A stretch of 64,000 nt of DNA from Pseudobacillus wudalianchiensis (GCF_001685015.1 NZ_MAYT01000005.1:22383-86382); one strand, 5' to 3'. Counted from the stretch's first letter, positions 8,856 through 17,420 are shown. Made by a program: numbers and translations. Notes: generated from the letters alone by a model not told the origin.

Positions 8856-9494
8856 ATGACTGCAATAGTAGGAAAAGTATTAGAAAGCGGAATATTAATA
8901 ATGGCAGACAAAAGAGTGACGTATCGTGGGATCAATAAATTTACCGATGACGAAAAAAAGATTATCATGTTAAATAAAAATCTCTTATTTGCCTATGCTG
9001 GTGTGAAAAACATCATGGACAAGTGTATCGTGGATTTAAAAAAATTAGCATCAACGGAAAAGTCAGTGGAAGAAATCATAGAAAAGGCGCGGAATTTATT
9101 TAGCATCGCCTTAGATGAAATTAAGAGAGAACATGTCGGACAAAGCTTTGATACGATTTTTCTTTTCGGGGGTTTTAAAAATAAGTATGATCCCTTTGCC
9201 TGTTATTTTTCATCAAATGACCATTTTCAAAAAAGTCATTCTTTAAGTTTCTTTTATAAAACCTTTCCTCATAAAGAAATGCCGCAGCTGCGAAATTTTT
9301 TAATACGAGAAATCGATTATTCCGTACAAGACGTCAATTATTTTATTCCAAAGTTTTTTTCCGCTATCACAAGTATTAACGATGATAAGGTTGGCAGTAC
9401 GGCTTATGCTGTTTTCTTATCTAGAAAAGGAGCCTTTGAAGTGGATATTGATATAAAAGGGGAGTATAAAGTTCAACACATACGCGACTTCTAG
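8856..9494 (+). CDS. Proteasome/HslV-like Ntn-hydrolase family protein
   Basis: This 212-residue protein has the layout of a 20S-proteasome beta or HslV subunit without a propeptide. After the initiator Met, Thr1 begins TAIVGKV; Asp17 and Arg19 fall in ADKRVT; Lys33 falls in EKKIIML. That is the spacing of the catalytic Thr1/Asp17/Lys33 set in proteasome beta subunits. LLFAYAGV after it matches the strand seen in HslV (VIAGFAG). DDKVGSTAYAV near the C-terminus resembles the Asp166-Ser169 region. ATG 8856 follows AAGAGGAG. No HslU, Anbu partner or Pup/ARC-type unfoldase lies nearby. Family placement is by eye. Peptidase activity, and assembly into rings, are inference. Confidence 0.65.
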   Translation: MTAIVGKVLESGILIMADKRVTYRGINKFTDDEKKIIMLNKNLLFAYAGVKNIMDKCIVDLKKLASTEKSVEEIIEKARNLFSIALDEIKREHVGQSFDTIFLFGGFKNKYDPFACYFSSNDHFQKSHSLSFFYKTFPHKEMPQLRNFLIREIDYSVQDVNYFIPKFFSAITSINDDKVGSTAYAVFLSRKGAFEVDIDIKGEYKVQHIRDF

Positions 9495-9683
9495 CAAGGA
9501 ATGGTTACTTTACTGAGAACACTTGTACAATAAATCAGGAGAGATTCCTTTATTTATCCATTGTTTTCCTTTCTAAACTAAGCGGGAGAATAAATTTATG
9601 AAAAATTTTTCATTTAGGACTAGCAAAATAAAGATAAATGTTGTACGATAACATAAAATATTTTGAAAGTTCAAACTTATCAT

Positions 9684-9705
9684 TTATTTTGTATACATTA
9701 TCTGA
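9684..9705 (+). promoter_or_regulatory. Putative operator before the FadR-type regulator gene (copy 1 of 2)
   Basis: A 22-bp sequence containing TTTTGTATACATTATCTGA occurs here and again, identical, at 11411-11432. Its core TGTATACA is a perfect palindrome of the TnGTnnnACnA type bound by FCD-class GntR regulators. The position just before the regulator gene suggests autoregulation. Confidence 0.55.
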
Positions 9706-9710
9706 TAATT

Positions 9711-10418
9711 ATGACTATTAGGGAGGAGATCAAAATTAATTCAAGAATTATTCAATCGCAGACTCTTCAAAACCAAGTGTATGACTACTTGCATCACAAG
9801 ATTATAAGCGGAGCTATCCCGCCTGGGCAGAGAATTGTGGAAGAAAGAATTTCTCAGGAGACAGGGATCAGCCGCAGTCCGATACGCGAAGCTATCCGCA
9901 GGTTGGGAAGTGAAGGGTTAGTCACAGTCAGTCCGCGAGGAGGGGTGAGAGTATATCGTGCCACGTTTTCAGACTTTAAGCATTTGTATGAATGCCGTTT
10001 AAGCCTAGAGCCAACGGCAGCTTATTATGCGGCTTTAAAAATTAATGAAAAGCAAAAAAACCAGCTGGCAGATTTAGTAGACAAAATGGAGGTGTCAGTG
10101 AAAAAGAAGGAAATTGATCAGTTGAAAGTGCTGAGCAGCCATTTTCATCGGATGATTTTAGAAGTAAGCGGAAACCCTTATTTAATCAAAATGATGAACC
10201 AATTAAATTCTTTAATTACTTTTTACCGAAATGCTGTTCTCAATATTCCTCACCGGCTTGAAGAGGGTGCTAAGGAGCATTATGGTATATGGCAGGCAAT
10301 CCAGACGCAAGATGGGAAAACAGCAGAACAATTGATGAGAGAGCATATTCAAAAGGATTATCAATTTTATCTTTCTGAATACCGCCATACAACAGAGAAG
10401 AATGATCAGAAAGAATAA
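9711..10418 (+). CDS. GntR-family (FadR subfamily, FCD domain) transcriptional regulator
   Basis: This regulator has an N-terminal winged helix (YDYLHHKIISGAIPPGQRIVEERI...SRSPIREAIRRL) and a C-terminal all-helical FCD ligand-binding domain with the metal/ligand-type residues of the class (ECRLSLEPTAAYYAA, HFHRMILEVSGN, EHYGIWQAI). FCD regulators usually bind organic acids or acyl-CoA. ATG 9711 lacks a ribosome binding site. GGGAGGAG (9721-9728) lies inside the frame and points to an ATT codon at 9735 as a possible rare start. It precedes the lyase/CoA-transferase/transporter genes and probably controls them. Confidence 0.85.
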   Translation: MTIREEIKINSRIIQSQTLQNQVYDYLHHKIISGAIPPGQRIVEERISQETGISRSPIREAIRRLGSEGLVTVSPRGGVRVYRATFSDFKHLYECRLSLEPTAAYYAALKINEKQKNQLADLVDKMEVSVKKKEIDQLKVLSSHFHRMILEVSGNPYLIKMMNQLNSLITFYRNAVLNIPHRLEEGAKEHYGIWQAIQTQDGKTAEQLMREHIQKDYQFYLSEYRHTTEKNDQKE

Positions 10419-10476
10419 AAGTAGTAGGCTCGCAGGAGGAAGCTGTAGGATTTCGATATAAATGGAGGGAGAATCG

Positions 10477-11352
10477 ATGATATTTCCAGAGAACTTGATC
10501 ATCCGTGATGTAACATTAAGAGACGGATTGCAGAATGAACCAGTATTTGTGGAAACTGATGAAAAGCTAAAGTGGCTGGAGGGATTAATTAATTCAGGCT
10601 TTCAACGTCTAGAGGTAACATCCTTCGTTCATCCAAAGTGGGTACCATGTCTTCAGGATGCTGATGATCTAGCACAACAATTACCTCTATTACCTGGCGT
10701 GGAATATGATGCACTAGTTCCAAATCGACGTGGTTTAGAACGATTTTTGCAAACGAATATTCATAATGCCGTATTTTTTCTTTCTGCTAGTACCCATCAT
10801 AACCAGGCGAATCTTAATAAGAGTACAAATGAGTCATTAGAAGAAGCAAGAGAGTTAATTAGTGAAACAAATTATCACGGAAGAGGGACCTTCGGCGGCA
10901 TCGCTACAGCATTTGTTTGTCCGTATGCAGGAGTCGTTCCATATTCGGAAGTAGAGAGAGTGGCTGAACGATTAGTGGCATATGGGGTAAAGGAATTAGG
11001 GATAGGAGATACGATTGGCAAAGCAACGCCAAGAATGGTTTATGAATATTGCAGCCGGCTGTCGGAAAAGTTTCCGGACATTCCAATAAGCCTCCATCTT
11101 CATGATACCTATGGATATGGATTAGCAAATGTATTAGCAGGAATACAGGCGGGCATTAACATGTTTGATGTCGCTCAAGCAGGGTTAGGCGGCTGTCCTT
11201 ACGCTCCGGGTTCCCCAGGAAATATTCAAGCGAGCCGTGTAGTAGATTTCTTAGAACAGCAAGGAATCGAAACGGGATTAAAAGCAGACACATTAAAGAA
11301 ATTTGATGGTGAATTTCCTGAATTACTAAAGAGTAAGGAAGCGGTAAAATAA
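10477..11352 (+). CDS. Hydroxymethylglutaryl-CoA lyase family protein
   Basis: This 291-residue TIM-barrel lyase cleaves 3-hydroxy-3-methylglutaryl-CoA, or a related 3-hydroxyacyl-CoA, to acetyl-CoA and a 3-oxoacid. It shows the HMGL signature DVTLRDGLQNE at residues 11-21, the metal-binding HLHDTYG, and the catalytic cysteine loop GLGGCPYAPG. ATG 10477 follows TGGAGGGAG; it starts 58 bases after the regulator. Context with a CaiB-type CoA transferase and a tricarboxylate-type transporter suggests that the acid is taken up, activated and cleaved. A citramalyl-CoA-like substrate is possible. Confidence 0.85.
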   Translation: MIFPENLIIRDVTLRDGLQNEPVFVETDEKLKWLEGLINSGFQRLEVTSFVHPKWVPCLQDADDLAQQLPLLPGVEYDALVPNRRGLERFLQTNIHNAVFFLSASTHHNQANLNKSTNESLEEARELISETNYHGRGTFGGIATAFVCPYAGVVPYSEVERVAERLVAYGVKELGIGDTIGKATPRMVYEYCSRLSEKFPDIPISLHLHDTYGYGLANVLAGIQAGINMFDVAQAGLGGCPYAPGSPGNIQASRVVDFLEQQGIETGLKADTLKKFDGEFPELLKSKEAVK

Positions 11353-11410
11353 AAACAATGAGTAAAAAAGGTCAGTGAGCACAAATAAGAGTAAAAGTAA
11401 GCAAAGCGCA

Positions 11411-11432
11411 TTATTTTGTATACATTATCTGA
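11411..11432 (+). promoter_or_regulatory. Putative operator before the CoA-transferase gene (copy 2 of 2)
   Basis: This site is identical over 22 bp to 9684-9705, with the palindromic core TGTATACA. It lies 30 bases upstream of the CaiB-type gene, where an operator or regulated promoter would be expected. Long exact identity in AT-rich intergenic DNA is unlikely by chance. Confidence 0.55.
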
Positions 11433-11463
11433 ATATTCAGTTTTATAAAAGGTGGTTAACTAT

Positions 11464-12624
11464 ATGAAAAAACCTTTAGAAGGAATTAAGGTATTGGAAT
11501 TGGGGAACTTTGTGGCAGCTCCGTTTGCTGGGAAAATTTTCGGTGAATTCGGGGCCGAAGTGATTAAAGTGGAAGATCCGAAGAACGGGGATTCATTGCG
11601 CAATTGGCGTATTGTACACAAGGGCACTTCATTGTGGTGGTATGTACATGCAAGGAATAAAAAGTCAGTGACCATTAACCTGCGTGAACAGGATGGCCAA
11701 GAGTTAGTTCGCGAGTTAGCGAAGGAAGCAGATGTGGTAATTGAGAACTTTCGCCCCGGAACTTTAGAAAGGTGGGGAATAGGCTACGAAGACTTGAAGA
11801 AAGTGAATCCAAGTATTATTATGACGCGAATTTCTGGCTACGGCCAGACAGGCCCCTATCGAGATAAGGCGGGGTTCGGCAGTGTAGCTGAATCAATGGG
11901 TGGCCTTCGTTATTTAACAGGATTTCCTGACCGGCCTCCAGTTCGTGTTGGTCTTGCTATTGGGGATTCTATAGCAGGGCTCTATGCGGTGACCGGTACA
12001 CTTATGGCTTTAAGAGCTAGAGATATCGACCCCTCGAGAAAAGGACAGTGTGTAGATGTTGCGCTTACGGAATCTGTTTTCTCCTTATTAGAGGGGGTGC
12101 TTCCGGAGTATGATTTAACAGGAATTGTAAGAGAAAGAACAGGTGCTACTTTAGAAGGGATTGCCCCGTCCAATACGTACATGTGCTCGGATGGAAAGTA
12201 TATCGTCATCGCTGCAAATAGTGATAACATTTTTAAACGTTTTGCCCTTGTAATGGGCCATGCTGATTTAGCAGAAAACCCCGCATACTCTAACAATCAG
12301 GGCAGGGCAGAGCACTCAGAATACTTAGATGAGGTGATTGAAGAGTGGACAAAGCAGCATACTCAAAAAGAAGTCCAACAAATGTTAGATGAGGCGGGCG
12401 TGCCGGCAGGCCCTATTTACAGTATTGAAGATATTGTACAGGATGAACAATTTCAGGCTCGTGATATGCTGCAAACTGTTACCCTTCCAGACGGAGAAAA
12501 CGTATTAGTACCTGGAATTGTTCCTAAACTTTCCGAAACTCCTGGGGAAATAAGCTGGATAGGTCCCTCTTTAGGACAGCATAACGATGAAATTCTTGGC
12601 AAGAAATTAAGCGGACAAAAATAG
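11464..12624 (+). CDS. CaiB/BaiF-type (family III) CoA transferase
   Basis: This 386-residue enzyme exchanges CoA between an acyl-CoA and a free acid. The N-terminal motif LEGIKVLELGNFVAAPF, GFGSVAESMGG, and the putative catalytic aspartate in AIGDSIAG are typical of family III transferases. ATG 11464 is preceded by AAAGGTGG; an in-frame GTG at 11452 lies inside that site. Within this cluster it would activate the acid imported by the CitMHS transporter, probably from succinyl-CoA or acetyl-CoA, for the HMG-CoA-lyase-like enzyme. The acceptor acid is not defined by the sequence. Confidence 0.87.
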   Translation: MKKPLEGIKVLELGNFVAAPFAGKIFGEFGAEVIKVEDPKNGDSLRNWRIVHKGTSLWWYVHARNKKSVTINLREQDGQELVRELAKEADVVIENFRPGTLERWGIGYEDLKKVNPSIIMTRISGYGQTGPYRDKAGFGSVAESMGGLRYLTGFPDRPPVRVGLAIGDSIAGLYAVTGTLMALRARDIDPSRKGQCVDVALTESVFSLLEGVLPEYDLTGIVRERTGATLEGIAPSNTYMCSDGKYIVIAANSDNIFKRFALVMGHADLAENPAYSNNQGRAEHSEYLDEVIEEWTKQHTQKEVQQMLDEAGVPAGPIYSIEDIVQDEQFQARDMLQTVTLPDGENVLVPGIVPKLSETPGEISWIGPSLGQHNDEILGKKLSGQK

Positions 12625-12867
12625 AGCTCTTTATTATGGTAGATTCTTTGTCATTGACAAATCAATTGTTCTTGACGGAGTATCCCTTTTAGCTGACTTG
12701 GAAATGCAGGTGAAAGAGAGAACAAGATTACTAGGCAATTTTCTAATAAGTTAGCTGTACGTCACATTTCTCCTTAGTGTAACTTTAAGAATTCAAAAAC
12801 AGTGCTGTTACGATCGCTCAATGTTTTGTAAGCGATACCAATTCTATACCTTAGGGGGATTAAATCT

Positions 12868-14193
12868 ATGTTGTCTATTTTAGGTTATATGATGGTCATA
12901 ACCTTCCTGTGTCTGATTATGTCAAAACGTGTGTCGCCATTCGTTGGATTAACAATTATTCCGATTGTATTCGGGATCATCGGGGGATTTGGCAAAGAGT
13001 TAGGAACGTTTATGATGGAGGGCATCCAAAACGTGGCACCTACAGCCGTGCTATTACTGTTTGCCATATTGTATTTTGGAATTATGTTAGATACAGGGTT
13101 ATTCGATCCAATGACAACAAAGATTATACAGTTAGCTAAAGGAGATCCATTAAAGATTATTGTAGGATCCGCAATATTAGCAGGAATAATAGGCTTTGAT
13201 GGTGATGGTTCCACGACGATGATGATTTGTGTAACCGCTTTTCTTCCTCTCTATAAAAAGCTAAGGATTAGCCCGGTAATTTTAGCTTCTATTACGATTA
13301 TGCAGATTGGTATAACAACGCTTGTTCCGTGGGGAGGGCCTGCGGGTCGAGTCGGGAGCGTATTAAATATTGATCCGACCACATTATATTTAAAAATGCT
13401 TCCTGGAATGCTCATTAGTTTACTTTATGTAGTAGGAGTTGCTTACTTTATTGGGCTAAGAGAACGTGCCAGATGCAGAAAAGAAGAAATACTTCCTTCT
13501 TCTAATGCAAGAATCAAAGATGCGGCCGTTGACAATGCTTCCGTAGGAAATCTTACAGACCAGGACTTCGCCAGCAAACGTCCAAAATTAATTTGGCTTA
13601 ATTTCTTATTAACGGCTGCGATTATGGTGGCAATTGTGTTGGAATGGCTGCCTTCTGCAGTATTATTTATCATCGGTACTTCATTAGGCCTGCTTATTAA
13701 TTACCCAAAATTAACGGATCAGCGTGAACGGATTGCGTCCCACGCTCCTACTGCATTAGCAGTGGTAAGTATGGTTTTAGCAGCGGGTATATTTGCAGGT
13801 ATTTTCAAAGGTACTTTAATGTCTGAAGAGATGGCCAAAACATTAGTGGCTGTTATACCTGATAAGCTTGGACAATTTATGGCTATCATTACGGCCATTA
13901 TTAGTGCACCGGGAATTTTTCTATTAGGACCTGATGGCTTTTACTTTGGTATTCTTCCCATACTGGCAGAAACAGCGGCTTCTTATGGTATCGATCCTCT
14001 TGCTATTGGAACGGCTTCATTGTATGGAACACCTTTTGGAGTAATGGGTCCATTAGTAGCCTCTGTGTATTTGTTAATACAGATCACGGGTATCAGCTTA
14101 GGAGATCTTCATAAGCATACTGCGAAGTGGGCGGTAGGAATTGTAGCCATATATATAATTGTAGGAGTTTTTACAGGAACGATTTCCTTCTAG
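12868..14193 (+). CDS. CitMHS-family transporter (citrate/dicarboxylate-type)
   Basis: This 441-residue membrane protein has about 11-12 hydrophobic segments. It carries CitMHS/Ion-transporter features: FDGDGSTTMMICVTAFLPLY near residue 110, VPWGGPAGRVGSVL near 152, and the C-terminal GPDGFYFGILPILAETA. Family members import metal-citrate or other tri- and dicarboxylates with protons. ATG 12868 follows TTAGGGGG. It lies 240 bases downstream of the CoA transferase and is likely part of the same regulon. Given its neighbours the substrate may be a branched hydroxy-dicarboxylate rather than citrate; this is inference. Confidence 0.85.
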   Translation: MLSILGYMMVITFLCLIMSKRVSPFVGLTIIPIVFGIIGGFGKELGTFMMEGIQNVAPTAVLLLFAILYFGIMLDTGLFDPMTTKIIQLAKGDPLKIIVGSAILAGIIGFDGDGSTTMMICVTAFLPLYKKLRISPVILASITIMQIGITTLVPWGGPAGRVGSVLNIDPTTLYLKMLPGMLISLLYVVGVAYFIGLRERARCRKEEILPSSNARIKDAAVDNASVGNLTDQDFASKRPKLIWLNFLLTAAIMVAIVLEWLPSAVLFIIGTSLGLLINYPKLTDQRERIASHAPTALAVVSMVLAAGIFAGIFKGTLMSEEMAKTLVAVIPDKLGQFMAIITAIISAPGIFLLGPDGFYFGILPILAETAASYGIDPLAIGTASLYGTPFGVMGPLVASVYLLIQITGISLGDLHKHTAKWAVGIVAIYIIVGVFTGTISF

Positions 14194-14268
14194 GTATGAA
14201 ATAAAAGTTCTTTCTTTTTAACGCTATCTTATGATCAATTACCAGTCATTTAATAGGGGGAGTGGGAA

Positions 14269-14805
14269 ATGCTATTTAAGTTTAAAGGGGATTACCCGAA
14301 TGTACATTCTACTGCCTATATAGCACCGGGAGCTCAATTAATCGGCAGCGTAGAACTTATGGAAGACACATCTGTTTGGTTCAACGCTGTGTTAAGAGGA
14401 GATAACGAAAAAATAGTGATTGGGAAAGGCTCAAACGTTCAGGATGGAGCCATTGTCCACGTAGATCCGGGTTATCCGGTTGATGTTGGAGAACATGTTA
14501 CGATAGGGCATAACGTAGTCTTGCACGGCTGCACAGTAGCAGACGGGGCGTTAATTGGCATGGGGGCAACGGTTTTAAATGGTGCAGTAAGTGGAAAAGG
14601 AGCCTTAGTTGCTGCGGGTGCGCTCGTACCAGAAGGGAAGATCATCGAGCCAGGCTGTTTAGTAGCCGGAGTCCCTGCAAAAGTCATTAGAAAACTTACA
14701 TCAGAAGAAGTAAAGAATCTAAAAGATGGGGCGCTTCATTATATTAAGAATAGTGTTCTCTATAAGGAAGAAAATATAAAAGAAAAAGAGAATGTACTTC
14801 GATAA
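14269..14805 (+). CDS. Gamma-carbonic-anhydrase-like hexapeptide-repeat protein
   Basis: This 178-residue left-handed beta-helix protein resembles YrdA/PaaY/CaiE. Hexapeptide repeats run from about residue 10 to 140. The three zinc-ligand histidines appear in IVHVDPG (about 65) and in GHNVVLHG (about 82 and 87). Such proteins sit next to CoA-dependent catabolic genes (PaaY is a thioesterase, CaiE an activator). A repair or thioesterase role for CoA intermediates here is therefore possible. It has a good GGGGGAG site, and a terminator follows at 14880. Confidence 0.85.
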   Translation: MLFKFKGDYPNVHSTAYIAPGAQLIGSVELMEDTSVWFNAVLRGDNEKIVIGKGSNVQDGAIVHVDPGYPVDVGEHVTIGHNVVLHGCTVADGALIGMGATVLNGAVSGKGALVAAGALVPEGKIIEPGCLVAGVPAKVIRKLTSEEVKNLKDGALHYIKNSVLYKEENIKEKENVLR

Positions 14806-15191
14806 TAGATGGAATGTTTTATATTTGAAATCGACCATCAATTGTATAGACAGTCACAAAGATAAAACTGGTTTAATAAGAAAAAGGGGCTGGATGATCA
14901 GCTCCTTTTTTACTGTTTAAAACGAAGACATAAAAAGTATGGCTTCTTTGACAATTTTATAGAACCCTGCATATGTACTTCTCCCTTCCATTAAATACCT
15001 TCAAAGTTGCACTTGATAAAATCTCCTAAGCTTTCACGACAACTGAATAACATTTTTTAACATCCAACCGTTTCATTTGAACGTATGGGAAGAACAGCGT
15101 TATAGTCATAATAGAATTTGCTAAAAAGATGGGATACTTGTTGTTTTTACAATCTTTTATTGATAAAAGATAAAAAGGAGAATAGAAGCAG
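14806..15191. other. Intergenic stretch after the catabolic block
   Basis: It holds the terminator at 14880-14912 and the upstream region of the SDR gene. No other structure is evident. Confidence 0.5.
14880..14912 (+). terminator. Rho-independent terminator of the catabolic block
   Basis: AAAAAGGGGCTG and CAGCTCCTTTTTT form a compact stem with a 6-base loop and a T-run, about 75 bases after the gamma-carbonic-anhydrase-like gene. Confidence 0.8.
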
Positions 15192-15920
15192 ATGAACAAA
15201 CCAATCAATAAAAAAGTGTGCGTGATCACGGGCGGAACTGGCGGAATTGGGTATCATCTTTCGTTAGGGTTTCATGAGGCAGGATATCAAGTAATTGCAC
15301 TGGACAAGGAGCTGCATAAGTCCTTGCCTGAAACTATCGATTTTATCAAAACGGATGTCAGCATACCGGAAGATATTCAAAGCGCATTTGAGCAAATCAC
15401 TGCTCAATACGGTGCGGTGCACGTACTTATTAATAATGCAGCCATTTCAGCGTTCTCTAAACCTATCTCTAGCATCTCCATTGACGAATTTGATGCTGTG
15501 ATCCGTGTTAATTTACGAGGCAGCTTTATTTGTGCGAAAAAGTTTATACAGGCAAACAGTGGCCAGGACTATGGGAGAATTATTAATATTGCTTCCACAA
15601 GATGGAACCAAAATGAAGCCGGCTGGGAAGCATATGGCTCGTCAAAAGGAGGGATCGTTTCCTTAACGAACACATTGGCGGTGTCTCTTGGTGACAGGCC
15701 GATCACTGTGAATGCGATAAGCCCCGGCTGGATACAAACAGAAGGATACGAAAAATTAACAAATAAAGACCATGCCCAGCATCCATCCGGCCGTGTCGGC
15801 ATTCCGCGGGATATTGTTAACGCCTGCTTGTTTTTGGCAGACGAGCAGAATGATTTTATTAATGGACACAATTTAGTGATCGATGGCGGTATGACAAAGA
15901 AAATGATTTATGAAGAGTAG
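15192..15920 (+). CDS. Short-chain dehydrogenase/reductase (SDR)
   Basis: This 242-residue classical SDR is an NAD(P)-dependent oxidoreductase. The cofactor motif TGGTGGIG lies at residues 13-20. NNAA appears in place of the common NNAG. The catalytic tetrad is represented by IASTRW (Ser) and YGSSKGG (Tyr and Lys). An AAGGAGAAT site precedes ATG 15192. It stands alone between a terminator and a long hairpin, so context does not suggest a substrate. Confidence 0.88.
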   Translation: MNKPINKKVCVITGGTGGIGYHLSLGFHEAGYQVIALDKELHKSLPETIDFIKTDVSIPEDIQSAFEQITAQYGAVHVLINNAAISAFSKPISSISIDEFDAVIRVNLRGSFICAKKFIQANSGQDYGRIINIASTRWNQNEAGWEAYGSSKGGIVSLTNTLAVSLGDRPITVNAISPGWIQTEGYEKLTNKDHAQHPSGRVGIPRDIVNACLFLADEQNDFINGHNLVIDGGMTKKMIYEE

Positions 15921-15941
15921 TGTTGGATAAGAAGAGGATGG

Positions 15942-16005
15942 CAGCCATTATCTTAGGAAGGCATTTAACATAGAAGTAGTTAATGTGCTTTTCTAAGAAT
16001 GGCTG
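15942..16005 (+). terminator. Long imperfect hairpin after the SDR gene
   Basis: CAGCCATT (15942) pairs with AATGGCTG (ending 16005). Inside, CTTAG/CTAAG, AAG/CTT and CATTTAAC/GTTAATG continue the stem over some 27 positions. There is no long T-run. It may serve as a terminator or be a small mobile palindrome. Confidence 0.45.
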
Positions 16006-16528
16006 TGTGTAAAATAATAGGTAGCGATCAAATAATGATTAGTAATCTTCATATCAATTAAAAAATGAAACAAGGTTTTGGCGTTTGACCGATAAGCATG
16101 GCTCGTGTTAGGAGAAAATTGTTTAGCCTCTGTTTTCTATAAATGAACCAGATACTGGGCGCTGGTTATGGGGTTTAAAGTAAATAGATGATTCATTTTT
16201 TCACTGTCTGATCACAGTTTTAAATAACAATATTATGTAAAGTGAAAGCGCCTCTTCGGTATGTTTACTAATAATTTATCTAATTTACTGAAACTTCAAT
16301 TGAAGTAAAAGAGTCCATACTATTGGACAATCGTCTCAGGCGAGTCCCTATATAAAGATATTTTCGAGAAAACAGCGGATACGACCGTCGATTTTGTAAC
16401 AGGCAAGATCGCATTTGATGAATTAGTCGGCATGATTCATTAGCACTCCTATCGAAAAAACTCTCAGAGCTGAATCCTGAGTCAATAAACTTTATACAAT
16501 ACACATTTAACTATTATTAAATAACTTA

Positions 16529-16560
16529 GGCATGGATTTACTTAATCCCATGCCTTTATT
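16529..16560 (+). terminator. Palindrome, copy A of an inverted pair
   Basis: GGCATGGATT and AATCCCATGCC pair with one bulged C around the loop TACTT, followed by TTTATT. The same hairpin occurs in reverse orientation at 17866-17899. Confidence 0.5.
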
Positions 16561-16691
16561 GATTTGACAACAAGTTGGTAATTGTCTATTTTCATCTTTC
16601 CAGACTATAAGGAACTTCTCTTTAAGTTCCCTCAGGAGGGTCCGGAATTTAGATCCGCTCATAATTAGGTTATTTTTAACCTTTAATCATA

Positions 16692-16985
16692 TTAGCTTCG
16701 TGTATTGTTTAAACTTTCAACATTATGTACCTTGAAACAGAGGCTTGTACGATTATTAACATCAAACTTTTCGTAGAGGCTTTGAATATGTTTTTTCACA
16801 GTATTCGCACTAATAAACAGTATGTCTGCAATTTGTTTATTAGAGTATCCCTTCTTCACGTAGCACAACACCTCGCTCTCTCTGGGTGTTAAGGAATTTA
16901 CAAAGAAACTGTTTTTTACATTTTTTAATAACCAATGTTCATGTAATCTTTGCGCTAAATACCTTGATATGATTTCAAGACACAT
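16692..16985 (-). CDS. Small LuxR-type HTH protein (GerE-like size)
   Basis: This 97-residue protein consists almost only of a LuxR/FixJ DNA-binding domain: LTPRESEVLCYVKKGYSNKQIADILFIS at about 32-59, then the recognition helix NTVKKHIQSLYEKF. A stop codon lies eight codons upstream of the ATG, so no receiver domain is attached in this frame. The ribosome binding site (GAGGTT) is only one base from ATG, which is poor. It could be an independent short regulator like GerE or the residue of a longer response regulator. Confidence 0.6.
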   Translation of the reverse strand: MCLEIISRYLAQRLHEHWLLKNVKNSFFVNSLTPRESEVLCYVKKGYSNKQIADILFISANTVKKHIQSLYEKFDVNNRTSLCFKVHNVESLNNTRS

Positions 16986-17130
16986 AACCTCATTTTTATT
17001 GCCGAACAGTTACTTTTTGAAAAGGGTGATGTTCTCTTTTTATAAAGTTCGCGCCAACTTCTTGTTTGGCGCATTTTAAGTAGAAAATGAATAGAAAAAA
17101 GAATCCACTACTTCAGGATAGAACTTTTTA

Positions 17131-17199
17131 AATGAAAAGATCACGTTAGTCGAGGATCAAATGTTTTTAGCGATATTGAAAGAGAGCTTTATAAATCAA
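17131..17199 (+). pseudogene. Possible response-regulator receiver remnant
   Basis: About 20 codons beginning KITLVEDQMFLAIL match the N-terminal strand and ED pair of a CheY-like receiver. There is no start codon of its own, and the reading continues only into a terminator. It may be a relic of the partner of the nearby LuxR-type domain, although that one is on the other strand. Confidence 0.3.
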
Positions 17200-17204
17200 T
17201 CGGC

Positions 17205-17239
17205 AAGCTGGTTCCTGAATGCAAAGGAGCCGGCTTTTT
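17205..17239 (+). terminator. Rho-independent terminator
   Basis: AAGCTGGTTCCT pairs over 12 positions (two G-T) with AGGAGCCGGCTT around an 8-base loop and is followed by five T. No intact gene ends here, which supports a decayed gene upstream. Confidence 0.75.
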
Positions 17240-17420
17240 AAAGTGGCGCAGCTTGGTGACCCGTAATACTCATGGGAAGAGAGTTATATTTTTAACAGAA
17301 GTAGCGATCCATTTTTATTGATGAAACTTTTTCAATTGTAGAACGTATAAAAACTAAGTTCTTTCATCATGAATATAGTAATCAATGCATCATTATTCTA
17401 AAGTACAGGAGGTTTGGTTT

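Larger units (their letters stand above)
15921..16691. other. Intergenic stretch with long hairpin, possible coding remnant and terminator
   Basis: Besides the hairpin at 15942-16005 and the terminator-like palindrome at 16529-16560, bases 16311-16442 on the plus strand read as a protein-like stretch (YYWTIVSGESLYKDIFEKT...FDELVGMIH) without a start. A frameshifted continuation follows (LLSKKLSELNPESINFIQ). It looks like a decayed gene that I cannot identify. Confidence 0.35.
16986..17420. other. Intergenic stretch with response-regulator-like remnant
   Basis: A hairpin GCGCCAA...TTGGCGC lies at 17051-17072. At 17131-17199 the plus strand reads NEKITLVEDQMFLAILKESF, which resembles the first strand and acidic pocket of a receiver domain, then degenerates into the terminator at 17205-17239. 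Confidence 0.35.
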
